64,000 bases of DNA, from NCBI GenBank assembly GCA_037176885.1, contig JAWWNJ010000010.1, positions 992,001 to 1,056,000 on the forward strand. The letters are read 5' to 3'. The first letter of the stretch is position 1. Each line of letters starts with the position of its first letter. The stretch is from Favolaschia claudopus (Eukaryota > Basidiomycota > Agaricomycetes > Agaricales > Mycenaceae). Below the pieces are notes generated by a model that saw only the letters and a list, made by a program, of their open reading frames with translations, ran no database searches and had not been told where the DNA came from. Shown piece after piece: positions 11,675 through 24,510 of the stretch. A program made the position numbers and the translations under genes.

Positions 11675-12790
11675 CTTTTCAGGGTATGTATGTTGAGTAC
11701 CCATTGACTTGATGCTCGACTGACCCTAACCTTTCCAATTCAAGGTCTTGTTAGCTTCGTCTAGTCACCTTCAAGTGGTGCATTCAATGTTTCAATTCAA
11801 ACGGTGAACCTGGTTCAGGTGAGTTCTATTTCATTGACTCAAACGAGGCCTCACAAGTTCTCAAGTTCTCGAGTCGAATCTCACAATCACTGATACAACT
11901 CATTCAAATTTCAAACCAGTAAGTTCAACTAACACTTATATTCCGAGGCGTTCTTCATCGTTCTAACTAACCAACTCATATCATATCTTTTCTTCAGTTG
12001 TAGCTCAAGTTCTCGATTCGACGTTTGACTTCGCCGTCGGACTCAAGTCTTCAATTCAAGTCAACTCACACATTTACTTTAATTGCGACCCGACGCCGCC
12101 TCGAATGCGAGTTGCATGCAAAGTTGAATGTTGTGTTGCATCGGGAGGGTGAGTACTTGTTTCGTTCCTTTCATTTCGTCTATTGATTCATTTCCAACGA
12201 CGGTTACAGTTACTTTGAGTCGCCGCCTCCACTTCAACTCAAACACCCTCACCCAATTCGCTCAAAACAAGGTACGTGTTATTCTTTCAATTCTCTTCGT
12301 TTCATTTCAATCTGACTTTTCTCGTCTTCACAGCGATCCAAGTTGCTCCAAGTGCGTACTTTCTTGCTTTGTTTTCCTCAGTCTTATGATACTGACGTGA
12401 TTCAAAGTAAAACCTATTTATTGCTCTACCTACGGACAAACGAGTACTCGACTCGTACCGAGCGCGCGCCCCCGGCCCTGCGCCCAAACTCGATCCCAAC
12501 CCGACACCCCGCTCCTCCCCTCTGCTCCGATTGCGCCGCCAGCGGGGACGCCGGTATCTCGAAGCGGCGGTAAGCGGGCAACTAATACTGTCAAAAACAA
12601 GGTGAGTGTTATTTCCTTTGAGATTTCGTTGCAACGAACTTACCTTAATATCTGACGCGGAGACAGACTCGGCGGGAGCGAGATTGACGGAACGCGGCGC
12701 GGCGTGTCTGTGCCGTTCGGCGCGAGGTACAGGGGTGTTGTACATATCAGGCCAGCGCCGAGTCGGATACGACGGGGCGAGTGGCTTGAC
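11675..12790 (+). ncRNA. Truncated + strand module array, unit B
   Basis: Corresponds to unit A from about 4,340 to 5,420. The promoter, first exons and all GAAACTATG modules are missing through the 1.55-kb deletion, so this copy should be silent or driven from elsewhere. Confidence 0.4.
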
Positions 12791-12809
12791 GACCCGGGGA
12801 TGTCGGGGT

Positions 12810-13725
12810 AGCGAGGTCTTGCTAGTACTTACAGCCTATATGCGCGTATGTAGATGGCGGGGTTGCGGGTGACGAGGGTGACGCGGCGCCGGTGACGGAC
12901 GAAACGGTGGGTGCGGAGGCGGAGAGGCGGTGTCAGCGGCTGAAGGGAAAAACAAATAAGTCAGAACGAGTAAAAGAAAGAGGAGAGTGCGACGCACCGA
13001 TTGCGTGTCGTCAACGCGGCACCGACGCATCTAAATCCGCGCTCAACCTCTGCACCTCACTCCTCGTCGTCGGACGGATTCGGTCACGCGCCGCCGTTTG
13101 TACTATGGGGCGGCGGGAGAGGGGGAGTCGGCGTTATGACTGCGATGTTAAAGTGAGTCAATGTGCCTTATTCGCGTTTCGAGCTCACCTTTGTCGTCGA
13201 CGCAAGCCGGAGCATATCAGTAATGGGAATCGACAGCGTGGGGTGAATTTTCGACGAGGTGAGTGGTACTTTTGTTTACTTGAGGATGGACGTGTCATGA
13301 TTGCCGTTAGAGACGTGGCGGAACGTACGCGAATGCGAAGGCGGAGGTGGACACCGCGAGGTTGGAAGGCAGGAGAGGGAAGGAAGGGGGAGAGTGGCGT
13401 GTAATAGGTTGGCGAGGCTGGCGTGGAGCGAGGACGGCGGTGATGTGGCGCCCGTAGACGAACGGCGGCCTGCGGGTTGTGGAGTAGGTGGGCTTGGTGA
13501 AAGAGAAGACAAGTTAGAATGAGAGAGGTAAGAGGAGCAGAGCACGCACCTTGGGTGACCGAACCTTCGCGTGTCTTGAACAAAAAGGGCGGTGGAAGTT
13601 GACGAGGGGAGGGCTGTGGGGGCGAGCCGCGCGCGTTTGCGGGAATGGAGGTGAGAACTTTCCGTCGGGTGATGCCGCGACGGCGAGTCTGTTTTCGCAC
13701 GGTCGTGATTGATTCAATTCAGTCG
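12810..13725 (-). ncRNA. Putative - strand array 2, unit B
   Basis: Copy of 5,430-6,385 with a rearranged stretch at about 13,610-13,690. No conserved ORF. Confidence 0.35.
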
Positions 13726-13917
13726 GTAGATCGCGTGTGTTGAGTACTCTTTCATAAAGGAGGCGTCAGCATTGCTGCGAGATTTTCTTCCTCTTTCCTT
13801 CTCCCAGTGTCGACTTTTTTCTTGGGTTTTCCTTCTTCTTTCTGCTGTGCAGGTCTATTTTCTTTTTACCTTCGCCCCAAGACCTGCCTTCTTTCACGAT
13901 CCACTCTCATTATCAAA

Positions 13918-15334
13918 ATGAAGAACGCATCCACCCTCCGTATTCTATTCACCCTCCTCGCCGCCGGAGTCGCCCTGGGAGCACCCACAACGAGGAGACT
14001 GCACGTGCGGCAGACGGGGGAGTGTAAAGACCGTCTCATTAACGTACGTTCTCAACTCCCATGTGTTCGTCTCCTCCGGATTCAAATTCTGACTCGCCTC
14101 ATGATTACCTCAGTTCGACGACGCCCAATTCGACTCCCTCGACCAAACCGCGCCACACCCGTCCCGGACGGCTTCCAGGGCTTCAACTGGCCCGACTTCG
14201 CCTTGACCGGCTGCCCCGGGCCTGCATGCAAGTCTTTCCAGCCCGACCTCACGAAATAGTTCACGGGGCCGAGATTGGCGATGGCTGAGGGTGCGTTGCA
14301 TTTCTAAATTGTAGTCCCCGGTCCTAGCTCACGCTAATACAACCAAAACAGGATTGATTGGTGGGATTCTGACAGGCCAATTCGTCCCCAAAACATCCCC
14401 CTCAGCGCAATTCAACCTCGCGGATACAGCTGGCTCGTTTGATTTGAAGGATTTCGCGGTGTTTGATATCATTGATTTGCCTGTACGTTCCCGGCCGTTG
14501 CTTGCTCTCATCCATCCTTCCTTGCTTCCTGTATTCCTCTTGCCTCCTGTATGCCGCGACTGACATACATACATACACCCCTAGGACCAAGTCAAACTCG
14601 GCGCAAAAGAAGACATGCGCGTGCACCTCAGCTGCACCAAAGCCGGCTCCAAAGACAAAGTCGAGAAGACGATTAAATTCGACCGCGCGTGGACTCGGCT
14701 GGGTATCAGTAGGGCTTGAACCCGTCCGTCATTGCGACGGGTTGACGGACGGGACGGGCTGACGGACGCCGTCCGTCCTGAGCTTGAGCGTGCTCATCTG
14801 ACGGACGGTGACTGACGGCGCTGTGCCGTCTCTCGCCGTCAGACTTCCGTCAAGCTGAAACTGCGGATAAATGGGATGCCGAGGTACGGAATGAATCTCT
14901 TGATGATCCTGCGAAGTCAACTCATCTGATTCTGAGGATCTTCACATGTTTTTGGGCGAAAATGAGCCCATTTTGAGGGCCGGCACCCGTCAAGACGGAC
15001 GGGACGGACGGACGGCACCCGTCCGTCTCGAGCCTTGGAGACCTTGCTGACGGACGGGTCAACTCTTGCCGTCGCGTCCTGACGGCCGTTTCGTGACGGA
15101 CGACGGACGGGACGGACGGGTTCAAGCCCTAGGTATCAGGTGCGCTTTTAAGAATCATTCATTCAACCTCATGTACAATTCGAACAGGTCACCGCCGACC
15201 AAGTATCCGAATTCACCGGTCTCTCAGGATGCAAAATCAGCACGACGCAAGTGTTTTTCCCCGGGAAGCTCTTTGAGTTGGAGATCCCTACCGAGTCGAT
15301 GGGTATTGACAATCTTAATGTTTGTGTGCGGTGA
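13918..15334 (+). pseudogene. Secreted-protein gene, broken copy B
   Basis: Same five-exon layout as copy A but with at least four lesions: loss of one base in exon 2 (about 14,150), a TAG replacing a Leu codon at 14,257-14,259, loss of one base in exon 4 (about 14,690), and insertion of a 422-bp MITE at the exon 4 donor. The 5' leader lacks 5 nt present in A and D, a difference shared with C. Confidence 0.9.
14710..15131. mobile_element. hAT-like MITE in secreted-protein pseudogene B
   Basis: 422 bp with perfect terminal inverted repeats beginning TAGGGCTTGAACCCGTCCGTC (21 bp), flanked by an 8-bp direct duplication GGTATCAG (14702-14709 and 15132-15139). Units A, C and D carry the empty site. 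Eight-bp duplications and TAGGG-type ends fit the hAT superfamily. The interior is rich in GACGG/CCGTC repeats and lacks an ORF, so it is non-autonomous. The duplication copies the exon 4 / donor junction. Confidence 0.88.
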
Positions 15335-15471
15335 TTATCTTTGGAGGCGTACCTATAGTAGTCGTTCTAATACTTTTCATAACGAGATTTACTTTCTTTT
15401 CATCCTTTCGGCCTACCCCAACGTCCAGATCTGCAATCATGGTATAGCACTCGCCAAAATCTACAACACAA

Positions 15472-15813
15472 CTAACCCCGCTTCCCCGAAGACGAAGCCC
15501 CAACAGGGTTTATCGCACGAACCCTCGTCCTCCTGCATGCCTCGACCTGCTCCGCCTTTGCCTTCCCCTTCCCTTTCGACTCCTGCCGCCTCAAGCTGGC
15601 CCGTCTTGTTTTTTATCTTTTCCACCCGTCGTCCTATCCCCTCCCACTCCCACTCTCCTTCCCAGACACAGTCCTATCTCTATCCGCGCTAGTCGGCTCC
15701 CGCTCACGCAGGGGCGGTGGCGCCGGCTGCCAATCTGGACACTTCCTCCGCATCGCGATGCTCCCGTATTCGAGGTATTCGGCGCGGGTTACGGCCATGG
15801 AGGAGGTGAAGGT
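15472..15813 (-). pseudogene. Arp6 C-terminal tail fragment, unit B (longer)
   Basis: Matches the last Arp6 exon further upstream than in A and C, reaching the segment [10 protein letters not shown]. It has internal small deletions (15 nt near 15,537) and cannot be coding. Its outer boundary near 15,813 is the best view of the original duplication breakpoint. Confidence 0.85.
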
Positions 15814-15849
15814 GTGGAAATTGATGAAAATTCGGGTGTCCCAAAAAGG

Positions 15850-18800
15850 CAATTCTTAAGCACCTCCACGCTCACCGCACGACTAAGCTCGCCGCGGCGA
15901 CCAAGGTCGCAAGCGACTCGCCAGCCCCCAACCTATAGTTTTTCGGTGTTGGTCTCAAAGGGGTTTATTTTCTATCTACTTACAACCGAGAAGAAAAATT
16001 GATTTTGAGACCCTCAGGAAGCCCGTTTCCCGGCTCGTTTCAAGGGTCTGGTACGTACTCTATCTACGGCGGCTCTACAGATCTAGATCTACTAACTACA
16101 AGCGAGATCTACAGATTAGTTTGGGGGAATTTGAAGTCACGTCGGAATTTGCGCGTCTTGCAATTTTGAAGTCAATCGCTTGAATGCGGCTTTGGAGCGC
16201 TGCGATGGGTCGAAGGTCGTAGGAGAAGGATCCTGAAAATTTGCGCCGAGATTTGGCGCTTTGGACAATATTGAATGGATTGGGTGGGGCGAGAGAGAGG
16301 AAGCTTTGGGGGAACTTGAAGAAGTCGCACCGCGCAGCGGAAGAAAAAATTGAACTGTATACGCAAAATTAGCTTGAGATAGAGAGCATTGAAGGCTAGT
16401 GTACGCACCGTGTATGCCGCGCAGCGGAAAGAAGAATTTAACTCTTGGGGACTTGAAGAATCTGACGAAGTCGTTGTCTTGAGTGCCGCGCAACGGAAAG
16501 AAAAAATCTGTGAATTCGAATCAGCAAAGAAACACGTCTAAGACGGTAGAATACATGTAACTGAGGCTGCTGAGCTCAAAACCTCGCTCGCGGGAACGCG
16601 AAATGTCGAATTTTGATTCCGGGGTTCGGTGTTGATGACGATGAAGTGGCCCGCGCAGCGGGAAGAAATTTTTCTGTGAGTCTCAGATTGGTGAGGAAGC
16701 AAGAAGGAAGAGGGGAGCGTACCTTATTAACTGCTAATTGAAAGCGTGGCTCGGCGGACGCTGATAACGCAAATTTTGATTTGGGGACTTGGTGTTGATG
16801 GGACGGCCGCGCAGCGGGAAATTTTTGAATGCTGGGGGTGTGAAATCAGTACAGAATGCATGTGGAAACGAGAAGTGAAACTTACGATGAGAGGGGGAGA
16901 TGTCGCTCGGCGGACGTTGAAATATCGAGGGTTGAAGTTGAGGTTGACTTTGCGGCGACAGCAACACTGGTGATTGAGTTGAATGAGAGTCGGATCAATG
17001 AAATGAAAAGCCACGCTACCTTGCATGAAAGACTTCAGGCCGCGGGACGTCAATACGGATAGTGATTGACGTGCGCGAGATGCGGGTGGATGGGGCAAGA
17101 GTTGAAAGAAAACAACCCAAAGCTTACCTCACCCCAGCTAACCGACGCCAAGAAAGAGTTGCCGTACTTAAGAGAATAAATCATAAGACAAAGAGCGCGA
17201 AGGGAAGAAAAAGGAAAGCTCACCAGAATGTCCGCTCGCCGGACGGCGATACGTCTAGTCAAAGGGTATAGCGCCGCTTCGCGGCGCGGCGGCGACAACG
17301 ACAAACAAGGGTCTTGCAGAACAGTTGGGAAACCCGCTGCTTTATGCTTCGGGGACGTGTTTTTGCCTGCCGGCGGCCAAAACCCCTGAAACAAAAACCG
17401 TCCAGAGAGGGAAAAGGGAAAGGAAAGATACCGCAGCTGAAGTCCCCGCTCGCGGGACGTCGCTACGTCGTGTCGACGCAATAGCGCCGCTGCGCGGCGC
17501 CCCCGACGACGGCGGCAACAACGCAAGCGGCGGGGACTCGCTGCTTTATGCTCCGGGGGCGAGCTTTTGCCTGCCGGCGGCCAAAACTCTTGAAAAAAAC
17601 GCGTCAAGATGAGTGAAAAAAGTCAAGGAAAGATACCTCAAGGGAGTCCCGCTCGCCGGATGTCACTACGTCGTTGTCGACGCAATAGCGCCGCTGCGCG
17701 GCGCGGCGCTGACAGCGACAACATCCAAATGGTCGGTGGGCGCGCGCAGAATCCGCTGCTGTACGCGTCGGGGGCGGGGTTAGCCTGCCGGCGACCAAAT
17801 CCCGGTGCAAAAAATGGCTGAGATGAGCCTCAGTTTGAAGGCAAGGAAGAATACAGAAACTGACCTGAAGTGCCGCTCGGCGGACGGCGATACGTATAGT
17901 CAACGCATCGTCGGCGCGTTTATGAAAAGAAACTTGATAACAGCTAAGGAAGATTGTTTAGTTGGAGAGACGTGAATGAAGTAGCATGAAAACCTACCAA
18001 AGAATAGACGAGGGGAAATTTTTGGCGGTGAAGTGGAGGTGGGATGGTGGGGGGTACGGAAGCAAGAGGTTGATTTGGTTCTGTGTGTGCATGGGCATCA
18101 GTTTGGTTGTCCGTCGCAACAAAAATCAAACGAATTCAAAATCAATGTAACGTACCTCGATCTTGATACCTCCAAGCGAAAGCCTGAGTGCGGAAAGCGC
18201 GCACAATTCCTTGAAGTGAATCTGAGGTACAGTTTTTCGTGCTCTTGAGCAGGGTGTATGAGTTCACAAAACGAATGCTCACCTGGCAGTTGCCTCTGCT
18301 GGCGACCAGAAAAATGAAAAGCAAAACTCACCCCTCAAGAGTCAAAATCTCGTGGTTTGGCAGCAGCATGACGTTGAAAGTTTCCATTTCACACCTTCAC
18401 ACTGATTGATGTGAGTCGTCAAAGGGTCGGAAATCGGGGCAAAGACAAACCCTATAGCTAGAACTAAATGTTTCTCAATTTCAACAGGTTAGGAAATGCA
18501 TACTCATGCAGAGGAGTGTTGCGAGGAAGCAGAAAGAACAGGAAAAAACAGACCTTTGAGTCAGTCGGTCTAAGCGAGCGCTGCCCCAATTTCCAGGCAA
18601 TCAAAGACTTCGTTACCTGCTTGACCTGCCGAGCTTTGGTTGTATGGGCGCGCGCTGACGCCTGCTGACGCGCGGCCCCGGAACAAGATAAAGAAGTGCC
18701 AGACTTTTGGTCCCAGTTGAATAAGCGAGCCATTTGCAGATTTGACCCAGAAAGACGGCGAGCCCCGCCCGAAATGCCGGCGAAAACACCGCGCGATCTG

Positions 18801-18895
18801 CATGAGATGACGGGAGGAAGAGAGAAAAATGATCGCCCTCTTGGTCACGTGACCCAGTATTCGACTTTCGGATTTTGCGGTCCGCCAACCCCGTA
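15850..18895 (-). ncRNA. Putative hairpin-module transcript, unit C
   Basis: Same layout as unit B, with the CCGCGCAGCGG words at about 16,330-16,820 and hairpin modules at 17,225-17,890. Reading - strand exons out to protein gives only short frames that differ between copies, which argues against coding. Confidence 0.4.
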
Positions 18896-19691
18896 AGTCA
18901 ATTTTACTGCGTCCTCGCGATTCCCAACGGGGAAACGTCAACTCTTGCTCTTGACTTTCACCTTCGTTTCTCTTTGCGGCACACCTACGGTCTCGGTCGG
19001 CTCGGGCAACTTCAAGGACATTACTGTCAACTTACTCAATGCGAATCTGCCTCCATTTGGTCTGCGCGGCGGTCGGAAACGGCGGAAACGACGAATAAGC
19101 GCAATACAAAAACGGAGGTCCAGGTGAATTCCTCCGCACTTCATCACGTCACATTAGCCGATATCATGTTTCTTAGTTACTGAACGACAGCGGCAACTTT
19201 CTGAGGCGATTCGAGCGGAAACGGCGTCAGGATGAATTTCCGTGCGTTTCCGCATGTCTTCGCATATATCCCCGTATTGGGCTCACCTCTCCAAGTCTTT
19301 CAACTTTCAGGAATTTTGCCTTGTCACTTCTGCTGTCTGGTGCGCTTCCTAGAGCTCCTGAGCGCCTCGAATGTGTCAAACCTCGAATTCACCACTCTCC
19401 CAAACCTCCGCTCTCCACCCCTCAAATCCCCCTGATCAACACTTCTCAATATGGAAATATGATCCGTTCTACAATCAAAGAAGGTCTCCAGGTGCGTGGC
19501 AGATTCCATGCGGTTTCACGCAACTTACGAATATTTTCCTTCTTTTCACCCCATTCAGTTGAAGCCGCCACGACACCGCTCGGACGACGTCTGAGTCATA
19601 CTACTGCGGAGGTTCCCTGTCGGCGCAAGATGCCCGTGCAGAATTTGGAGGAATGGCGCCATGTTTCGGCGCGCTGGGGGCCGGGTTGGGG

Positions 19692-19698
19692 TATATAA
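19692..19698 (+). promoter_or_regulatory. TATA box of + strand module array, unit C
   Basis: Same GGGGTATATAAGG context as in unit A. Confidence 0.55.
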
Positions 19699-19699
19699 G

Positions 19700-22200
19700 G
19701 TGGGTGAGTTTGACACTTTGGGCATGGTTCTCTTGCCTCCCCATTGCTCTCTCGCTCTCAACCTCTTCTTATTTTCTCGATTCAACTTACTCAAGTCCTT
19801 GTTCGCCTTTTGAAGCCTTCAAGTCGACTTCGGCTTGAATTCGACGTTGAAGTGTTTAGGTGCGCAACTTGCTCATTTTTCGATTCCACTTCACTTACTT
19901 TCTTATACTTTCAATAGAGAGTCAATACAACCTTATTCGAGCTGAATGGTAACTTTTAAGCGTCTGTTTACGCATTCAAACACCGTTCGATGTTCCAATA
20001 CCTTTACTGACCACTTCCTTCAGTATTTCAACTTGCTTTGTCTGGATGTTGTATTAAAGGTGCGTCGTATTGACTAGTCATTCACTGATCTTTTGATCCT
20101 AGTCTTGTATTGATAGTGTTTTCAATTCGCTTTCTCTCCCTTCATTTCAAATCGTACCGTACGGACTTATTTCGATTCAAGTTCTCGCTGCCTTGTTACT
20201 GATGACCATTTTGACTCTCAGGTACTTATCGCACATTCTGTCCTCAAATCTCTTTCTAAATCATAGTAAGTCATTAATCATTCAACTATAACTCGCTATC
20301 TAACCTTGACTTCGAATATCCAGCTCGATCTTTGCTGGAACTCGCTCTCTCGGGCTTCTCGGCGAGCCGCGTTTCTTCAGATTTTTCTTCGTTTACTGAC
20401 TTGATTCGCTTAGATTGAACCCAAACGCGATTCGATTAACACCTTCGAGGTGCCCTCAAGATTCTGAAGCACCGCAGCCCTCACATTCAAGATTGTCTTC
20501 AACTTTGTTCAAATGGGTTGATTTTGTTTGAATGAGCGGGATTGCGGTTCAATTAGGTGCGCAACTCGTTACCTATGCATCTTATTACTCTAATCGTTCA
20601 ACACCAGACTTGTAACATTCAATACAACGCATCTTTATACCGAAACTATGCCGGTTCACCGTAAGTTATTCCTGACTTCAAGTTGTTATGCTGACTTGAA
20701 TTCTGTCTCGTATAACCCGAAGCTATGCTCGTTTAGCTTCACGATGCCTAAACTATGCCACCATCTGCGTTCAGGTGAGTTCATTTCGCTCGTATGAACG
20801 AATGCCCGCTGAGTGAGTTGAATTTTGAAGTCTTGGAAGGCCGAAATCATGCCTGTCTGGCGTTGAATACCGAAAATATGACGGTGCGTGCTAAAACTCT
20901 TTTCAATTCACATCCAATGCTGACCTCAATTCAACTTTGTATCCCTCTAGACTGAAACTATGATAGTTTGAATTCAACTTCGACGCTCGTGAACGCCGAG
21001 ATTATGGTTGTATGTGTTCAGGTGAGCTTCATTTTGCCTGTATGAACGACGACAGACGGACTGACTTGCATTTTGAAACCATAGAACCCCGAAACTATGC
21101 TCGTTGAACGCGCGCGCGCGCCTTTTCAGGGTATGTATGTTGAGTACCCATTGACTTGATGCTCGACTGACCCTAACCTTTCAATTCAAGGTCTTGTCGT
21201 CGAGTGACCTTCAAGTGGTGCATTCAATGTTTCAATTCAAACGGTGAACCTGGTTCAGGTGAGTTCTATTTCATTGACTCAAACGAGGCCTCACAAGTTC
21301 TCAAGTTCTCGAGTCGAATCTCACAACCACTGATACAACTCATTCAAACCAGTAAGTTCAACTAACACTTATATTCCGAGGCGTTCTTCATCGTTCTAAC
21401 TAACCAACTCATATCATATCTTTTCTTCAGTTGTAGCTCAAGTTCTCGATTCGACGTTTGACTTCGCCGTCGGACTCACGTCTTCAATTCAAGTCAACTC
21501 ACACATTTACTTTAATTGCGACCCGACGCCGCCTCGAATGCGAGTTGCATGCAAAGTTGAATGTTGTGTTGCATCGGGAGGTGAGTACTTGTTTCGTTTC
21601 CTTTCATTTCGTCTATTGATTCATTTCCAACGACGTTACAGTTACTTTGAGTCGCCGCCTCGACTTCAACTCAACACCTCACCCAATTCCGCTCAAAACA
21701 AGGTACGTGTTATTCTTTCAATTCTCTTCGTTTCATTTCAATCTGACTTTTCTCGTCTTCACAGCGATCCAAGTTGCTCCAAGTGCGTACTTTCTTGCTT
21801 TGTTTTCCTCAATCTTATGATACTGACGTGATTCAAAGTAAAACCTATTTATTGCTCTACCTACGGACAAAACGAGTACTCGACTCGTACCGAGCGCGCG
21901 CCCCCGGCCCTGCGCCCAAACTCGATCCCAACCCGACACCCCGCTCCTCCCTCTGCTCCGATTGCGCCGCCAGCGGGGACGCCGGTATCTCGAAGCGGCG
22001 GTAAGCGGGCAACTGATACTGTCAAAAACAAGGTGAGTGTTATTTCCTTTGATTTCGTTTACCCACGAACTCACGTTGATTTTTTTTACACAGAAACAGA
22101 GCCGCCGCTGAGAGCGGGATCGACGAAACCGGCGCGGCGCGTTTGCGCCGTTCGGCCTGAGTCGACGCGGGGTCCGGCGAAGTTGTTGTTCAAGGGCGGC
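19700..22200 (+). ncRNA. Putative + strand module array, unit C
   Basis: Full-length copy with TATA box and GAAACTATG words at 20,640-21,100. A few exon-like blocks differ from unit A (around 20,670 and 20,950-21,000), and the 3' portion after 22,060 follows the unit D version. Confidence 0.4.
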
Positions 22201-23210
22201 GCGAGACGAAACCGACGGAGCGGGTGGGTTTGACGAGCCGGGGATGCCGGGGGTGAAAGCCAGGCGTTGGCAGTACGGATCTTGCACCTGTAATTGCCGT
22301 AGCGTGGGCTGGGCCGGATGAGCGAACGGGGACGAGGGGGGACGCGGCGCCGGTGACGGACGAAACGGTGGGTGCGGAGGCGGAGAGGCGGTGTCAGCGG
22401 CTAAAAGGAAAAACAAGTAAGTCAGAACGAGTAAAAAGAAAGAGGAGAGTGCGACGCACCGATTCCGTGTCGGCAACGCGGCGCCGACGCATCTAAATCC
22501 GCGCTCGACCTCTGCACCTCACTCCTCGTCGTCGGACGGATTCGGTCGCGCGCCGCCGTTTGTACTATGGGCGGCGGGAGAGAGGGGGGAGTCGGCGTTA
22601 TCACTGCGATGTCAAAGTGAGTCAATGTTCCTTATTCTCGTTTCGAGCTCACTTTGTCGTCGACGCAAGCCGGAGCATACCAGTAATGGGAATCGACGGC
22701 GTTTGGGGCGCGTCGGCGGCGTGGGCGAATTTTCGACGAGGTGAGTGGTACTTTTGTTTACTTGAGGATGGACGTGTCATGATTGCCGTCGGAGACGTGG
22801 CGGAACGTACGCGAATGCGAAGGCGGAGGTGGATATGGCGAGGTTGGAAGGCAGGAGAGGGAAGGAAGGGGAGAGTGGCGTGTAATAGGTTGGCGAGGCT
22901 GGCGTGGAGCGAGGACGGCGATGACGTGGCGCCCGTAGACGAACGCGGCTGCGGGTTTGTGGAGTAGGTGGGCTTGGTGAAAGAGAAGACAAGTTAGAAT
23001 GAGAAGAGGTAAGAGGAGCAGAGCACGCACCTTGGGTGACCGAACCTTTGCGTGTCTTGAACAAAAAGGGCGGTGGAAGTTGACGAGGGAGGGCTGTCGG
23101 GGGGAGCCGTCCAAGACTCGGAAGAGGTGATGCCGCGGGGTTTGCGACTGGGTAGACGGCGAGTCTGTTTTCGCACGGTCGTGATTGATTCAATTCAGTC
23201 GGTAGATTGC
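22200..23210 (-). ncRNA. Putative - strand array 2, unit C
   Basis: Copy with the same splice-like signals. An accidental 247-codon frame (22,476-21,733) crosses it but is not kept in A, B or D. Confidence 0.35.
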
Positions 23211-23393
23211 GTGTGTTGAGGACTCTTTCATAAAGGAGGCGTCGGCATTCTGCGAGATTTTCTTCCACTTTCCTTCTCCCAGTGTCGACTTTTTTCTTTG
23301 GTTTTTCCTTCTTCTTTCTGCTGTGCAGGTCTATTTTCTTTTTACCTTCGCCCCAAGACCTGCCTTCTTTCACGATCCACTCTCATTATCAAA

Positions 23394-24357
23394 ATGAAGA
23401 ACGCATCCACCCTCCGTATTCTATTCACCCTCCTCGCCGCCGGAGTCGCCCTGGGAGCACCCACAACGAGGAGACTGCACGTGCGGCAGACGGGGAGTGT
23501 AAAGACCGTCTCATTAACGTGCGTCCTTAACTTTCAATGTGTTCGTCTCCTCCGGATTCAAATTCTGACTTGCCTCATGATCACCTCAGTTCGACGACGC
23601 CCAATTCGACTCCCTCGATCAAACCGCGCTCACACCCGTCCCGGACGGCTTCCAGGGCTTCAACTGGCCCGACTTCGCCTTGACCGGCTGCCCCGGGCCT
23701 GCGTGCAAGTCTTTCCAGCCCGACCTCACGAAATTGTTCACGAGGGGCCGAGATTGGCGATGGCTGAGGGTGCGTTGCATTTCTAAATTATAGTCCCCGG
23801 TCCTAGCTCACGCTAAAATTACACAAAAACAGGATTGATTGGTGGAATTCTAACAGGCCAATTCGTCCCCAAAACATCCCCCTCGGCGCAATTCAACCTC
23901 GCGGATACAGCTGGGTCGTTTGACTTGAAGGATTTTGCGGTGTTTGATATCATTGATTTGCCTGTACGTTCATTCATCCTCTTCTTGCTCGAACTTGGCT
24001 CAGACTGACATATATATTACACCCCTAGGACCAAGTCAAACTCGGCGCAAAAGAAGACATGCGCGTGCACCTCAGCTGCACCAAAGCCGGCTCCAAAGAC
24101 AAAGTCGAGAAGACGATTAAATTCGACCGCGCCGTGGATTCGGCTGGGTATCAGGTGCGCTTCGAAGACTCCTTCATTCATTCATTCAACCTCATGTACA
24201 ATTCGAACAGGTCACCGCCGACCAAGTTTCCGAATTCACCGGTCTCTCAGGATGCAAAATCAGCACGACGCAGGTGTTTTTCCCCGGGAAGCTCTTTGAG
24301 TTGGAGATCCCTACCGAGTCGATGGGTATTGACAATCTCAATGTTTGTGTGCGGTGA
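23394..24357 (+). pseudogene. Secreted-protein gene, frameshifted copy C
   Basis: Signal-peptide exon is intact, but a G-run near 23,492 has four instead of five G, shifting the frame after residue 34, and two extra bases occur near 23,743 in exon 2. Other exons are well preserved, so the breaks are recent or are assembly errors in homopolymer-like sites. Called a pseudogene as written. Confidence 0.7.
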
Positions 24358-24510
24358 TCACATTTGGAGGAGTCGGAATGAGTCGAGGCGTACCTATCTA
24401 CAGTAGTCGTTCTAATACTTTTCATAACGAGGTTTTCTTTCTTTTCATCCTTTCAGACCCACCAGCGTCCAGATCTGCAATCATGGTATAGCACTCGCCA
24501 AAATCTACAA

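Larger units (their letters stand above)
7946..15838. repeat. Tandem unit B
   Basis: Second direct repeat. It differs from A and C by a deletion of about 1.55 kb at 11,660 that removes the TATA region and the first half of the + strand array, by a 422-bp MITE at 14,710-15,131, and by a longer Arp6 tail fragment. It starts just after the Arp6 fragment of unit A, at a junction motif (tcccaaaaagg..attcttaag) that recurs near 15,838 and 24,727. Confidence 0.9.

Noticed and set aside
17050..17607. 185-codon - strand frame in the hairpin array of unit C
   Set aside because: Repetitive and opened only by local indels; interrupted in A and B, so not a conserved gene.
21733..22476. 247-codon - strand frame in unit C
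   Set aside because: Crosses predicted exon and intron blocks, is C- and R-rich, and is not open in the matching parts of A, B or D.
22777..23373. 198-codon - strand frame upstream of secreted-protein copy C
   Set aside because: Runs through the promoter and splice-like signals of array 2; equivalents in A and B have different lengths and frames.
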